From NCBI GenBank assembly GCA_028710885.1, contig JAQTTG010000001.1, positions 124,001 to 188,000 of the forward strand: 64,000 nucleotides of DNA, given 5' to 3'. The notes below the pieces were generated by a model. The model did not search any database. It had not been told where the DNA came from and saw nothing but the letters and a program-made list of their open reading frames with translations. The DNA comes from Sulfuricurvum sp. GTDB taxonomy: Bacteria; Campylobacterota; Campylobacteria; Campylobacterales; Sulfurimonadaceae. Both the position numbers and the translations under genes were made by a program. Numbering within the stretch: the first letter of the stretch is position 1; every line of letters begins with the position of its first letter. This document shows positions 42,665 through 51,763 of the stretch, in pieces.

Positions 42665-42937
42665 ATGAAACTTTTGATTCAAGGATTGACAATACAAGAA
42701 GTTGAAAAAGGATTGTCTGAACTTCAAAATGCTCTCACAAAATGGGATGCTCAAGAATTTTTAGATATGTCTAATATCGAACGCATCGATATGTGCGGTA
42801 TTCAATTACTTTTATCTTTCCAAAAATCTCTCCATGAATCAGGAATGACCTTAAAATTTTCCGGGCTTTCTCCTTTTATACTAGAATCATTCATTTTATC
42901 TGGCTGCTCAGATTTACTTGGAATATCTCATGAATGA
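42665..42937 (+). CDS. STAS-domain protein in the chemosensory operon
   Basis: The 90-residue protein is a single STAS fold: EFLDMSNIERIDMCGIQLLLSFQKSL is the central strand-helix and aligns with the anti-anti-sigma motif, but the usual D-S/T-x-G phosphorylated Ser is replaced (DMCG). It is placed 4 bases after cheY and overlaps cheA by 8 bases. It may bind CheA or a receptor as a scaffold rather than act as a phosphorylation-controlled anti-anti-sigma factor. Confidence 0.75.
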   Translation: MKLLIQGLTIQEVEKGLSELQNALTKWDAQEFLDMSNIERIDMCGIQLLLSFQKSLHESGMTLKFSGLSPFILESFILSGCSDLLGISHE

Positions 42938-45032
42938 AGAACTACAATACTTCTATGAAGATGCAAAAGACCAATTAAGCTTTATGGAGCAAGGTCTCAT
43001 GGATATTGTCGAGCAAGGTGTCAATGATGAAGCAATTGGAGCAATCTTTAGAGCAATGCATACTATCAAAGGTACAGCCGGTATGTTTGATTTTAACGCT
43101 ATTGTCTCTTTTACCCATATTGCAGAAAACCTTTTAGACTCTGTACGTCAAAAAAAAGTCCCCCTTGATGAAAACTTATTAGAATTACTGCTACAAGTTA
43201 AAGACCATGTAGAAAAGCTAATCGAATCAGCTATTGCGAATACCGATTTAAGTCAAGAAACTATTACTACCGATGCTCTTTTACGAAATAGCCTCTCTGA
43301 ATCTTTAACAAGCAAAATTGTAAATAACACTGATATCACCGTTCAGAATGCACCGACAAATGATGAACCGGACGAACGTGTCTGGCATATTTCTCTCCGT
43401 TTAAAAGAAGATTTTTTCAAAACTGGAATGGATATACTCTCTATTTTTGATTTTTTTTCTTCAGTTGGAGATATAATCAGTATCCTGCCTGTCATAGACA
43501 ATATTCCAAATATTAATGATATAGATCCCCTTCACTCCTATATTGGATTTGAAATATTCTTTTTAACTGCGGCACCACTTTTAGAAATTGAAGAAATTTT
43601 TGAATTTGTTGCTGAAGACATTGACCTGATTATTATCTCATCTGATGATCAAGAACAGTTGCAACAATTAATGTTGCAACGTCCTGAAATCATTGATATT
43701 TTAGCAACTGCATCGTTGTATAAACAAACATTGAATAAACAAAATGATGAACAAGATCAAAGTTCATCCACTCCTCAACCAAAAGATGAAACTTTTCTCC
43801 CATCAGTTCCATCCATTGCACAAAATACTTCTTTGTTAAAAGAAAGCAATAACAAAATCACTCAATCAAAAGCAACCTTTCTTCGCGTAGATTTTCAAAA
43901 AATAGATCTTCTTATTAATCAAGTCAGTGAAATGGTAATTGCCAATGCAAAAATTACTCAAATGACTGAAAAATATGATGATCCTGACTTAGATGAAACG
44001 ACAGCTTCTTTAGCAGAAATGCTAGATACCCTACGTGATGCTGTTATGAATATTCGTATGGTTCAAGTCGAAGAGTCTTTCTCAAAACTTCGCAGAAATG
44101 TGAGTGACGTTGCTAAAAAAGTTGGTAAGTCTATTGAATTTACAATAAATGGTGGAGAAACTGAGCTTGATAAATCGGTAGTCGAAAAGCTGAGTGATCC
44201 GCTAATTCATATGTTACGTAATTCAATAGATCATGGGATAGAAAATGCGCAAGAACGTCTTGCTGTTGGTAAACCTGAACAAGGACAAGTGTGGCTACGC
44301 GCACATCCTGAGTCAGGAAGTATTGTTATCGAAATTGAAGATGACGGACGTGGTTTAAATACTCAAGTTATCTTAAATAAAGCTATTACTAAAGGGCTGG
44401 TCTCTCCTAACGATACATTAACTGATGATGCAATTCATATGCTTATTTTTCATCCAGGCTTTTCAACAGCTGAAAACATCTCTGATATCTCTGGAAGAGG
44501 TGTTGGAATGGATGTTGTCAAACAAAATATTGATGCATTAAAAGGCCGTATCGATATTCTCAACAATTTTGGTTATGGATGCAAATTTATTATTACCCTC
44601 CCCTTGACGTTAGCTATTATTGACGGTTTTTTAATTCAAGCCGGATCAACCAAATACATAATTCCCCAAGACATGATCCAAGAAGTTATAGAATTCAAAT
44701 TACATTATTTAGTTGAAGTTGGAGGTTCAACTCTTCTAAATCTAAGAGGGGAACTTCTTCCATTATTAAACATAAAACATCATTTTTCAGATTCTGATAC
44801 TATCATGCACTCTAGAGAAAACATTGTTGTCGTACGGTATGGTTCATATATGGCAGGATTGATTGTCGATGAGCTTTTTGGTGAACAGCAAACCGTTGTT
44901 AAATCTTTAGGTTCATTGTTCCATAAAGTCCCTGGTATATCTGGGGGCTCAATTTTAGGAAGTGGAGAAATCGCTCTCATTTTTGATATTCCTGCACTTA
45001 TTGAATACGTAATCCATCATGACAACAGATAA
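42930..45032 (+). CDS. cheA: Chemotaxis histidine kinase CheA
   Basis: The 700-residue kinase has an Hpt (P1) domain with His44 in FRAMHTIKGTAGMF, a middle part (about 140-265) that may bind response regulators, a P3 dimerisation domain (about 320-390), the ATPase (P4) with HMLRNSIDHGIE, DDGRGL and SGRGVGMDVV, and a CheW-like P5 domain to the end. I start at the ATG at 42930, with GGA 7 bases upstream; the TTG at 42918 is in frame but lacks support. It should phosphorylate the CheY, CheV and CheB of the cluster. Confidence 0.9.
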   Translation: MNEELQYFYEDAKDQLSFMEQGLMDIVEQGVNDEAIGAIFRAMHTIKGTAGMFDFNAIVSFTHIAENLLDSVRQKKVPLDENLLELLLQVKDHVEKLIESAIANTDLSQETITTDALLRNSLSESLTSKIVNNTDITVQNAPTNDEPDERVWHISLRLKEDFFKTGMDILSIFDFFSSVGDIISILPVIDNIPNINDIDPLHSYIGFEIFFLTAAPLLEIEEIFEFVAEDIDLIIISSDDQEQLQQLMLQRPEIIDILATASLYKQTLNKQNDEQDQSSSTPQPKDETFLPSVPSIAQNTSLLKESNNKITQSKATFLRVDFQKIDLLINQVSEMVIANAKITQMTEKYDDPDLDETTASLAEMLDTLRDAVMNIRMVQVEESFSKLRRNVSDVAKKVGKSIEFTINGGETELDKSVVEKLSDPLIHMLRNSIDHGIENAQERLAVGKPEQGQVWLRAHPESGSIVIEIEDDGRGLNTQVILNKAITKGLVSPNDTLTDDAIHMLIFHPGFSTAENISDISGRGVGMDVVKQNIDALKGRIDILNNFGYGCKFIITLPLTLAIIDGFLIQAGSTKYIIPQDMIQEVIEFKLHYLVEVGGSTLLNLRGELLPLLNIKHHFSDSDTIMHSRENIVVVRYGSYMAGLIVDELFGEQQTVVKSLGSLFHKVPGISGGSILGSGEIALIFDIPALIEYVIHHDNR

Positions 45033-45042
45033 AGGAGAAAGC

Positions 45043-45915
45043 ATGAATAATTATACTAGCGGCGAGGAAATTTTCTTTGACGATCATGAGTTGATTGTCA
45101 GTATGACAGATAAAAAGGGATATATCATTTACGCTAATGATGTATTTTGTAAAGTTGCAGGATATGAGCATTCCGAAGTTATCGGGCAGCCACATAATTT
45201 TATACGCCATCCGGATATGCCGCGCAGTGTTTTTAAATTACTTTGGGACCGTGTACTAGCGGGGAAATCCATTTATGCTTTTGTTAAAAATCGTGCCAAA
45301 AATGGAAATTACTACTGGGTTAAAGCATTTGTTACCCCTATTATTGAAAATGGTGAGATTGTTAAAATTGCTTCTTATCGTCGTCCGATTTCACAATTTA
45401 TTAAAGAAGAGATTTCTAAAGTTTATTCTGCTCTCATTGAACATGAAAAATACAATAAACTTGAAGACTCATTTCAATTTTTTCTCGATTATTTAGCCGA
45501 GAGAGGTATTACATACGATCTTTTTATAGATCGCCTTTCTATGAATAAATCCATCAGTAATGTCGGTGTAATGAATATCGATTTTGATCAATTCTATATT
45601 GATCATGTGATTTTTAAACACAACATTATCTATGCCGCTAAAGAAAAAAAATGGTCGACTGAAGTAGTCAAACCATGTTGTTGCCGTTTTGGAGTAAGTC
45701 TCAAACAACTTGATTCCATGCCGTTTACAGCACATCCCTCTTGGGGCAAAGTACACCAATATCATAATGAAGTACATTCTCTTATGCAAGAGTATTTAGA
45801 AAAAGCATCACAAGATGCAGCTTCAAATGTATTAAATGAAATTCTCGATAAAGTCGAAAACGATACGAAATTGCTATTTAGCAATCTTCATAACGCTATC
45901 GATACGTACCGATAA
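45043..45915 (+). CDS. PAS-CZB sensor protein without a receptor signalling domain
   Basis: The 290-residue protein has a PAS domain (about 10-115) of the Aer type (MTDKKGYIIYANDVFCKVAGY, VIGQPHNFIRHPDMPRSVFKLLWD, KNRAKNGNYYWVKAFVTPI). A C-terminal CZB-like zinc-binding domain follows (about 180-275), with FDQFYIDHVIFKHNII, CCCRFGVSL and WGKVHQYHNEVHSLM. These are usually the two ends of a soluble chemoreceptor, but here the MCP signalling part is missing. The strong AAAGGAG site fixes the ATG at 45043. The next gene encodes a receptor, so the two may work together. Confidence 0.75.
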   Translation: MNNYTSGEEIFFDDHELIVSMTDKKGYIIYANDVFCKVAGYEHSEVIGQPHNFIRHPDMPRSVFKLLWDRVLAGKSIYAFVKNRAKNGNYYWVKAFVTPIIENGEIVKIASYRRPISQFIKEEISKVYSALIEHEKYNKLEDSFQFFLDYLAERGITYDLFIDRLSMNKSISNVGVMNIDFDQFYIDHVIFKHNIIYAAKEKKWSTEVVKPCCCRFGVSLKQLDSMPFTAHPSWGKVHQYHNEVHSLMQEYLEKASQDAASNVLNEILDKVENDTKLLFSNLHNAIDTYR

Positions 45916-45942
45916 AGTGTAGTTATGAAAGAGGAAAATAAT

Positions 45943-47769
45943 ATGAATACAAATAACACAAGTTTAGCACATACTATTGCAGCTGTGAGATCAATCAAAA
46001 ACGGTTTTCTTAATGATGAATTTGTTACGTATGATGAAGAGTACAGTGAACTCTTCATGGAGATCAATAGTTTACGAGTTACTCTTCAAAGTATGAATTT
46101 AGAAACTCAAAATATGAATAATGCGATTTTGCATGGAGATTTGGATTATAGGATTGCTACGGATGCCTATCAGGGCGATTTATTTCAATTTATCAATGCG
46201 ATCAATTACAATGTTGATTTATGTGCTTGTGCAACTCGTGATATTTCGTATGCCATCGAACGAATCAAAAACGGTGACTTTACTGCACGTGTAACAACAA
46301 CATATCATGGTGATTTTGATGCATTAAAAAATGCTGTTAATACATTAGGAGAAGTACTTCATAATCTACATGTTGATGCTTCATTATCTGCTCGCGCAAT
46401 GCAAAACGGTAATTTAGGAATTAGGCTTAATGCTCAACACTACAATGGAGATTTTGTCAAAATTGTAGAACAGCAAAATGCATCAACCGAAGCTGTTGTT
46501 ACCGTACTTAATAACTTACAATCCGTTTTAGTTGAATATGTCAATGGCAATCTCAATGCAAAAGTTGAAACTGTATACAATGGTGACTATGCCAATATTA
46601 CAGAAGCCCTTAATACTATGGGAACGATGTTCAATCAATCAATCTCAGAAGTAACACGAGTAATGGCTGCTTTGAGCCGAGGGGAGCTTGGTGAGAGAAT
46701 AGAAATTGAACTTCCGGGAGATTTAGATGCCATAAAGGTTTCAACCAACCAATCGTTGCAAACCTTAGCTGATATTGTTGCTGAACTAAGCGACACGCTG
46801 GATCGTTTAGAAAATGGCGATTTAACACGACGCATCGCTCAAGAGCTCCCAGGCGAACTAGCCCTCATTAAAAATTCTGTAAACAAATTTATTGATAGTC
46901 TGGCTCAAATGATTACAAAAATAGTCATTAGTGCCAATGAAATCACCATGGCTTCTAGTGAAGTAAGCAAATCTTCAAATTCCCTCTCTCACGGTGCAGA
47001 AATACAAGCATCTTCAATCGAAGAAACAACCAGTTCTATAGAAGAGATGAACGGTTCTGTCAATGAAACGGCAAACAATGCTAAAAAAACGAATGAACTG
47101 GCATTTGAAACCTCTGAAATGGCAAAAAATGGTGGTGATTCAGTTGCTAAAACGGTTGAAGCTATGCGTAATATCGCTGACAGAATCAAAATTATTGAAG
47201 ATATTGTGTACCAAACAAATCTCCTCGCGCTAAATGCGGCTATAGAAGCAGCAAGAGCCGGAGAACACGGAAAAGGATTTGCCGTTGTAGCTGCAGAAGT
47301 ACGAAAACTTGCTAAACGCTCACAAATAGCGGCAAAAGAAATCAGTGAAATTACAGGTAAAAGTGTAGCCATTTCAGAAGAAGCCGGATCGTTAATTTCT
47401 CAAGCATTGCCAAAAATTCTCGAGACAGCTGCACTAATACGCGATATCTCTGTTGCAGCAACAGAACAAGATGCCGGTATTGGACAGATCAGTATCGCTA
47501 TGAATCAACTCGATCAAGTAACGCAAGAAAATGCCAGCGCATCTCAAGAGCTTGCAGCAACAGCAACTGAGCTTAATGCACAGGCTTCATCACTGACAGA
47601 TATGATGAAATTTTTTCGTCTTAAAGAAGATAATTCTAACCCTTCTTTCAAAGAGAGCTCTTCTGTCTTTATGAATACGCCAGTTGCTCATGAACAACAA
47701 CGCGATTATACGCTTGGGACTCCACAAACACATCATGAGCTTGACCTTCGTGAGTTTGATAGCTATTGA
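45943..47769 (+). CDS. Cytoplasmic chemoreceptor with tandem HAMP-like repeats
   Basis: The 608-residue protein has no membrane segment. Residues 1-320 contain about seven HAMP-like units of 44-47 residues, each with a [NH]G[DNE][LF] start and a [YE]xGD[FLY] second part, at about residues 20, 64, 111, 155, 202, 247 and 292; the first is degenerate. The MCP signalling domain follows, with the hairpin [36 protein letters not shown] near residue 430. The C terminus ends REFDSY, not a standard CheR/CheB pentapeptide. GAGG lies 8 bases before the ATG at 45943. Confidence 0.85.
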   Translation: MNTNNTSLAHTIAAVRSIKNGFLNDEFVTYDEEYSELFMEINSLRVTLQSMNLETQNMNNAILHGDLDYRIATDAYQGDLFQFINAINYNVDLCACATRDISYAIERIKNGDFTARVTTTYHGDFDALKNAVNTLGEVLHNLHVDASLSARAMQNGNLGIRLNAQHYNGDFVKIVEQQNASTEAVVTVLNNLQSVLVEYVNGNLNAKVETVYNGDYANITEALNTMGTMFNQSISEVTRVMAALSRGELGERIEIELPGDLDAIKVSTNQSLQTLADIVAELSDTLDRLENGDLTRRIAQELPGELALIKNSVNKFIDSLAQMITKIVISANEITMASSEVSKSSNSLSHGAEIQASSIEETTSSIEEMNGSVNETANNAKKTNELAFETSEMAKNGGDSVAKTVEAMRNIADRIKIIEDIVYQTNLLALNAAIEAARAGEHGKGFAVVAAEVRKLAKRSQIAAKEISEITGKSVAISEEAGSLISQALPKILETAALIRDISVAATEQDAGIGQISIAMNQLDQVTQENASASQELAATATELNAQASSLTDMMKFFRLKEDNSNPSFKESSSVFMNTPVAHEQQRDYTLGTPQTHHELDLREFDSY

Positions 47770-47783
47770 TGATGGAGACAAAT

Positions 47784-48290
47784 ATGACGTTGTGGGATGA
47801 TGAAGACGATTTAGACCTTAGTATTAAAGAAGGTGATCAGTATTTATTATTTTATTCCAATGAGGTATTGTTTGGCATTAGTTCTGCAAAAGTTGTTGAA
47901 ATTGTCGAATATCCTGTTATCACTAAGGTCCCCATGACAAATAACGCGGTCTTGGGTGTTGCCAACATTAGAGGAAATATCGTTGGAGTCATCGACCTTT
48001 CGATCATTCTTTGGAATAATGCGACTTCTGTATCAGCACGAACTTCTTTGGTAATCGTTACAATAGAGATTAATGATGAATATCTTAATGTTGGACTTGT
48101 TGTTGATGAAATTTTTGAAGTTGATAGTCTCCCTCAAACTGACATATTGAATCGCCCTCCTTTTGGACTCACAATCGATAAAAAATACATTGATTCGATA
48201 GCAACATATAAAAATAGCTATCTGATGTTACTTAATCTTTCAAATGTTCTAAATGTTGAATATCTCTCACAAGGAGTAGATGCTTCATGA
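47784..48290 (+). CDS. cheW: Chemotaxis adaptor CheW
   Basis: The 168-residue protein has the CheW double beta-barrel: YLLFYSNEVLFGISSAKVVEIVEYPVITKVPMTNNAVLGVANIRGNIVGVIDLS is visible at about 16-80, then LVVDEIFEVDSL. It has an acidic N terminus (DDEDDLDLS). GGAG lies about 7 bases before the ATG at 47784. It links the receptor to CheA. It overlaps cheV by 4 bases. Confidence 0.88.
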   Translation: MTLWDDEDDLDLSIKEGDQYLLFYSNEVLFGISSAKVVEIVEYPVITKVPMTNNAVLGVANIRGNIVGVIDLSIILWNNATSVSARTSLVIVTIEINDEYLNVGLVVDEIFEVDSLPQTDILNRPPFGLTIDKKYIDSIATYKNSYLMLLNLSNVLNVEYLSQGVDAS

Positions 48291-49228
48291 ACCTATCATC
48301 AGAAAATGAGTTTGATTATATGATGGACGAAGATGAGCTTGACCTCGTAAAATTAGTAACTTCAAATGCTAATGATGCAAATCAATACCTGATATTTGAA
48401 GGCTCAAATCAAGAGTTTTATGCAATTAATGTTGCAAAAATCGAAGAAATTTTGGTTTATAACGAAATGGAAGTAGCTAAAAATACCGATGGCGGATTTA
48501 TAATAGGAACAGCTGAAATTAGAGGTAAGATGACCCCTTTACTCATTTTTGATGCTTGGTTTGGAAATCCGATTCTTGAAAAAAATCAGTATGAATTAAT
48601 GATCCTAGCCTCTTATGGAGGTCATAGAATCGCTATGATTGTTAAAAAGATTGAAGATATCATTGTTATTGAATCAAAAGAAATGCAAAACACTTCACAA
48701 AACAACATCAATACAACATTTATAGCTAATATAAAAATTCAAGGAACTCAACATCTGTGTACAATTTTTGACAGTGACAAAATGCTGTTAGATATTTTTC
48801 GCGAAGAAACAGAAGAAACACATTCAGCATTAGAAGCATTATCTCGCCGCGAAATATCAGCTAAAACAATCTTTTTTGCTGATGATAGCCGCTTTATTCG
48901 TCAAATGGTACAAAAATTATTTCAAAAATTAGGGGTAGACTCCAAAATTTTTGAAAATGGGTTAGACCTTATAGAAGCCCTAAAATCATTTCCAACTAAT
49001 GAGATTGCTTTAATTATTACTGATATAGAGATGCCGATAAAAAGTGGTCATGAAGTTATATCAGCAGTTCGTGGCGATCAACGATATCGTGATATCAAAC
49101 TGATTGTTCATACGAATATGGCCAATGAACAAATGGAAGATTCATTAATACGACAAGGTGTTAATCGAGTGATAGGAAAGATAAATATTGCATCATTAGA
49201 ATCAGCGATTGAGGATCTTATACGATGA
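48287..49228 (+). CDS. cheV: Chemotaxis protein CheV (CheW-receiver fusion)
   Basis: The 313-residue protein has a CheW-like domain (about 30-175) with YLIFEGSNQEFYAINVAKIEEILVY and IGTAEIRGKMTPLLIFDAW, then a receiver domain (about 195-310) with FADDSRFIRQMV, the phospho-acceptor Asp in IITDIEMP and the Lys region VIGKINIA. CheV is an adaptor and phosphate sink typical of Campylobacterota. The Lys motif is GKIN rather than KPF, a mild change. It overlaps cheR by 4 bases. Confidence 0.86.
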   Translation: MNLSSENEFDYMMDEDELDLVKLVTSNANDANQYLIFEGSNQEFYAINVAKIEEILVYNEMEVAKNTDGGFIIGTAEIRGKMTPLLIFDAWFGNPILEKNQYELMILASYGGHRIAMIVKKIEDIIVIESKEMQNTSQNNINTTFIANIKIQGTQHLCTIFDSDKMLLDIFREETEETHSALEALSRREISAKTIFFADDSRFIRQMVQKLFQKLGVDSKIFENGLDLIEALKSFPTNEIALIITDIEMPIKSGHEVISAVRGDQRYRDIKLIVHTNMANEQMEDSLIRQGVNRVIGKINIASLESAIEDLIR

Positions 49229-50037
49229 TGGTTTCATCCATTACGCTCAGTGCTCAAGAATTTACCCTGATCCAAAAAATTGTATTTGACGAAGCTGGTA
49301 TTACTTTGGATGAGAGCAAACTCAGCATGGTTCAAAATCGTCTTTTTAAACGGATGAATCACTACAATTTTGCAAAATTCAATGATTATATTCGTGTTGT
49401 ACAATTTAATCGTGATGAACGTATAGAGATGATTAATCAAATAACCACTAACGAAACCTATTTTTTTCGTGAATCAGCCCATTTTAATTTTTTAGAATCA
49501 GTTGCACTCCAACATAAATCGTATGAACTTTTTAGTGTATGGAGCGCTGCTGCTTCTGTAGGTGCGGAAGCGTATTCTATTGCTATGTTACTTGATGAAA
49601 TACTTGGAGAAAAAAACTACGCTATTCTTGGTACTGATATCAATACTGATGTTTTACAAAAAGCACGCCTTGGTCTGTATCCTGAAAGTTGGGTAGATAA
49701 AATACCGCTTAATTACCGAACGAAATATTGCCTAAAAGGTAAAGGTCCCTATTCTCGACAATTTTTAGTTTCACCAAATATTATTAATCATGTCACATTT
49801 AAAGAAGCAAATCTTTTGAAAGAGCAAACAGGTATTGGACAATTTGATATTATATTTTTACGTAACGTTTTAATCTATTTTAATGATGCGACGCGTGAAA
49901 TTGTTGTCAATAATGTTATTAAAAATTTAAAAGTAGGAGGATATCTCATTATTTCTTTAACTGAAACAATAAAACATCTTCCTATTCGTGATTTAACTCA
50001 TATTGAAGCATCAATCTATAGAAAGGAAGCAGAATAA
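49225..50037 (+). CDS. cheR: Chemoreceptor methyltransferase CheR
   Basis: The 270-residue enzyme has the N-terminal helical domain (QNRLFKRMNHYNFAKFNDY), the NETYFFRES segment, the SAM site SVWSAAASVGAEAYSIAMLLDEI (about 105-127), LGTDINTDVLQKAR and the FDIIFLRNVLIYFND motif. It methylates Glu residues of the receptor. The SAM-site Cys and Gly-Glu-Glu of the usual SAACSTGEEPYS are Ala and Val-Gly-Ala here. The gene overlaps the ParA-like gene by one base. Confidence 0.86.
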   Translation: MMVSSITLSAQEFTLIQKIVFDEAGITLDESKLSMVQNRLFKRMNHYNFAKFNDYIRVVQFNRDERIEMINQITTNETYFFRESAHFNFLESVALQHKSYELFSVWSAAASVGAEAYSIAMLLDEILGEKNYAILGTDINTDVLQKARLGLYPESWVDKIPLNYRTKYCLKGKGPYSRQFLVSPNIINHVTFKEANLLKEQTGIGQFDIIFLRNVLIYFNDATREIVVNNVIKNLKVGGYLIISLTETIKHLPIRDLTHIEASIYRKEAE

Positions 50038-50861
50038 TGATTCATAATAATGCAAAGATTTTAACTGTATCCACAAAAGGTGGCGTTGGAAAATCAACTA
50101 TAGCAATTCAACTCATTGCACCTGCTTTATTTGAGCTCTCACTTGGAAAAAGTATCAGTTTTTATGAATGTGATGATGAAAACAGTGATAGCTTAAGTTA
50201 TGGAGCTTCTCGTCTCGTTAATCGTAATCTAGTCCGTGTTGATACACCATTTTTACGTGATGAGCTTCTAGAAATAATGTTACAAGAGCAAAATACCTGT
50301 ATTGATATTGGGGGAAATAAAAGTACTACACTTGTTCTCGAAGCATTAGATTCATCAGGCGCTATACATTTTGTAGATTTAGCAATTATCCCTATGCTTG
50401 ATGGAGAGCAAGATGGTTTAAATGCCCTTGACGTTTACAATAGACTGCGAAATATGCGCCCTGAATTACCTATTTTATTCGTATTGAATCGTGTCAAAGA
50501 CATCCGATATGTTGAACATCAATTTGATAATTATTTTGGAGATATACGTGGTGTATTTCAAAATATTCACTCTATAAAAGACCACATAGAAGAAAAAGAT
50601 ATCTCCAACTACATCGCCATATCTGAAAGTGATATGATTAAATATAGCCGCCGCTTTGGGCTAACCGTATATGAAATTGCAACACAAGAACGTGATTTTA
50701 TCAGTCGTTTAAAAAATGATGGAATGGTTAAAGCTGATTTGACAGAGGCTAAATTACTAAGTTTCAAACATTTTGTTGAACGAGAGTGCAGAAGCTATTT
50801 AACCAATACCCTAATGCCTGCGATTAATATAATTCATTCTATACTCAGGAGAGAAGCATGA
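50037..50861 (+). CDS. ParA/Soj-like ATPase of the chemosensory cluster
   Basis: The 274-residue protein has the deviant Walker A KGGVGKST (residues 14-21) and a ParA-like end of strand with DIGGN and VDLAIIPMLDGEQDGLNALDVY. It lacks an N-terminal DNA-binding domain. ParA-like proteins position large cytoplasmic complexes, and PpfA/ParC-type members do so for cytoplasmic chemoreceptor arrays (known in Rhodobacter and Vibrio). Lying between cheR and a pseudo-receiver gene, and with a soluble receptor in the same operon, it is best read as the positioning ATPase of this array. Confidence 0.78.
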   Translation: MIHNNAKILTVSTKGGVGKSTIAIQLIAPALFELSLGKSISFYECDDENSDSLSYGASRLVNRNLVRVDTPFLRDELLEIMLQEQNTCIDIGGNKSTTLVLEALDSSGAIHFVDLAIIPMLDGEQDGLNALDVYNRLRNMRPELPILFVLNRVKDIRYVEHQFDNYFGDIRGVFQNIHSIKDHIEEKDISNYIAISESDMIKYSRRFGLTVYEIATQERDFISRLKNDGMVKADLTEAKLLSFKHFVERECRSYLTNTLMPAINIIHSILRREA

Positions 50862-51763
50862 ATACAGCTTATAATGGCTATTTACAAGTATTAGCTCATA
50901 AAAAACGAATTCTCGTATTTGATGATGATACTGTTGTTCTCCGCATGCATCCGGAATTTTTAGAGGCATTCGATACCTATAATTGCTACTCAGCAACTGA
51001 AACAACAGATACTCACTTAATCTCCATTCTTACAGTAGGTAAAATTGACGCTGTAATTATTGAATCAGCAAATCCGTCTGATACACTCAGAATTTGCCGC
51101 CATATTAATCAATACGATTGGAAGATTGCACTTGTCGTTATTGTTCCAGACGGTGCTTTGGTCCCCGAATACCGAGAATCGAATGCCATTGTAGATACTA
51201 TGCTTTGCCGCCCGTTTGAGCAATCCGTTCTCATTAAAAAAATGGTTACTGCTTTAGCTGCCAAACAAGCAATGATGCAGTTATCCCATTCTTTAGGATT
51301 AGAATCGCTATTAAATGATCAAGGTGATATCGAGACATTTAAAAATACATTTGAAGGAAATATTCTTTTAATATGTGAAACACTGAAAAATCATGCACAA
51401 CGACTTGAAAATGGTGAATTATCACCAGAATTATTTAAAGATATAGCCAACTCGGTGGAAAAAATATCCCAAATATTCAGTCACCATCATTACACAAAAC
51501 ATGTTGCCAAGATTTTTGATAATTTGGCACTATATCTAGAACAATATGATTTTTCAAATACCAATATCTCCGTTTTAGAAGGATTTGATTTCCTGACAAA
51601 AGTGGTCGAAGATATTATTGTTTATATGAAAGATTTTTTCATCAATAGAATTTTTTCAGATGTCTACGTATTCGAACATTCACTTGATAATTCCATAGAA
51701 TTTATGAAAAATCATTTGGAAAGTCGCGCTGACACCCAAAGCGAAATGGAGTTTTTTGAATGA
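50858..51763 (+). CDS. Pseudo-receiver protein 1 of the chemosensory cluster
   Basis: The 301-residue protein begins with a receiver-like domain (about 15-130). The acidic pocket Asp22-Asp24 is kept, but the phospho-acceptor position is Glu69 (DAVIIES) and the conserved Lys is Arg (LCRPFEQ). The rest is helical, with TKHVAKIFDNLALYLEQYD and a C-terminal YVFEHSLDNSIEFMKNHLE segment, ending SEMEFFE. It is not phosphorylatable in the usual way, and the Glu may mimic the phosphorylated state. It overlaps the ParA-like gene and cheB by 4 bases each. See the related protein at 52807. Confidence 0.65.
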   Translation: MNTAYNGYLQVLAHKKRILVFDDDTVVLRMHPEFLEAFDTYNCYSATETTDTHLISILTVGKIDAVIIESANPSDTLRICRHINQYDWKIALVVIVPDGALVPEYRESNAIVDTMLCRPFEQSVLIKKMVTALAAKQAMMQLSHSLGLESLLNDQGDIETFKNTFEGNILLICETLKNHAQRLENGELSPELFKDIANSVEKISQIFSHHHYTKHVAKIFDNLALYLEQYDFSNTNISVLEGFDFLTKVVEDIIVYMKDFFINRIFSDVYVFEHSLDNSIEFMKNHLESRADTQSEMEFFE

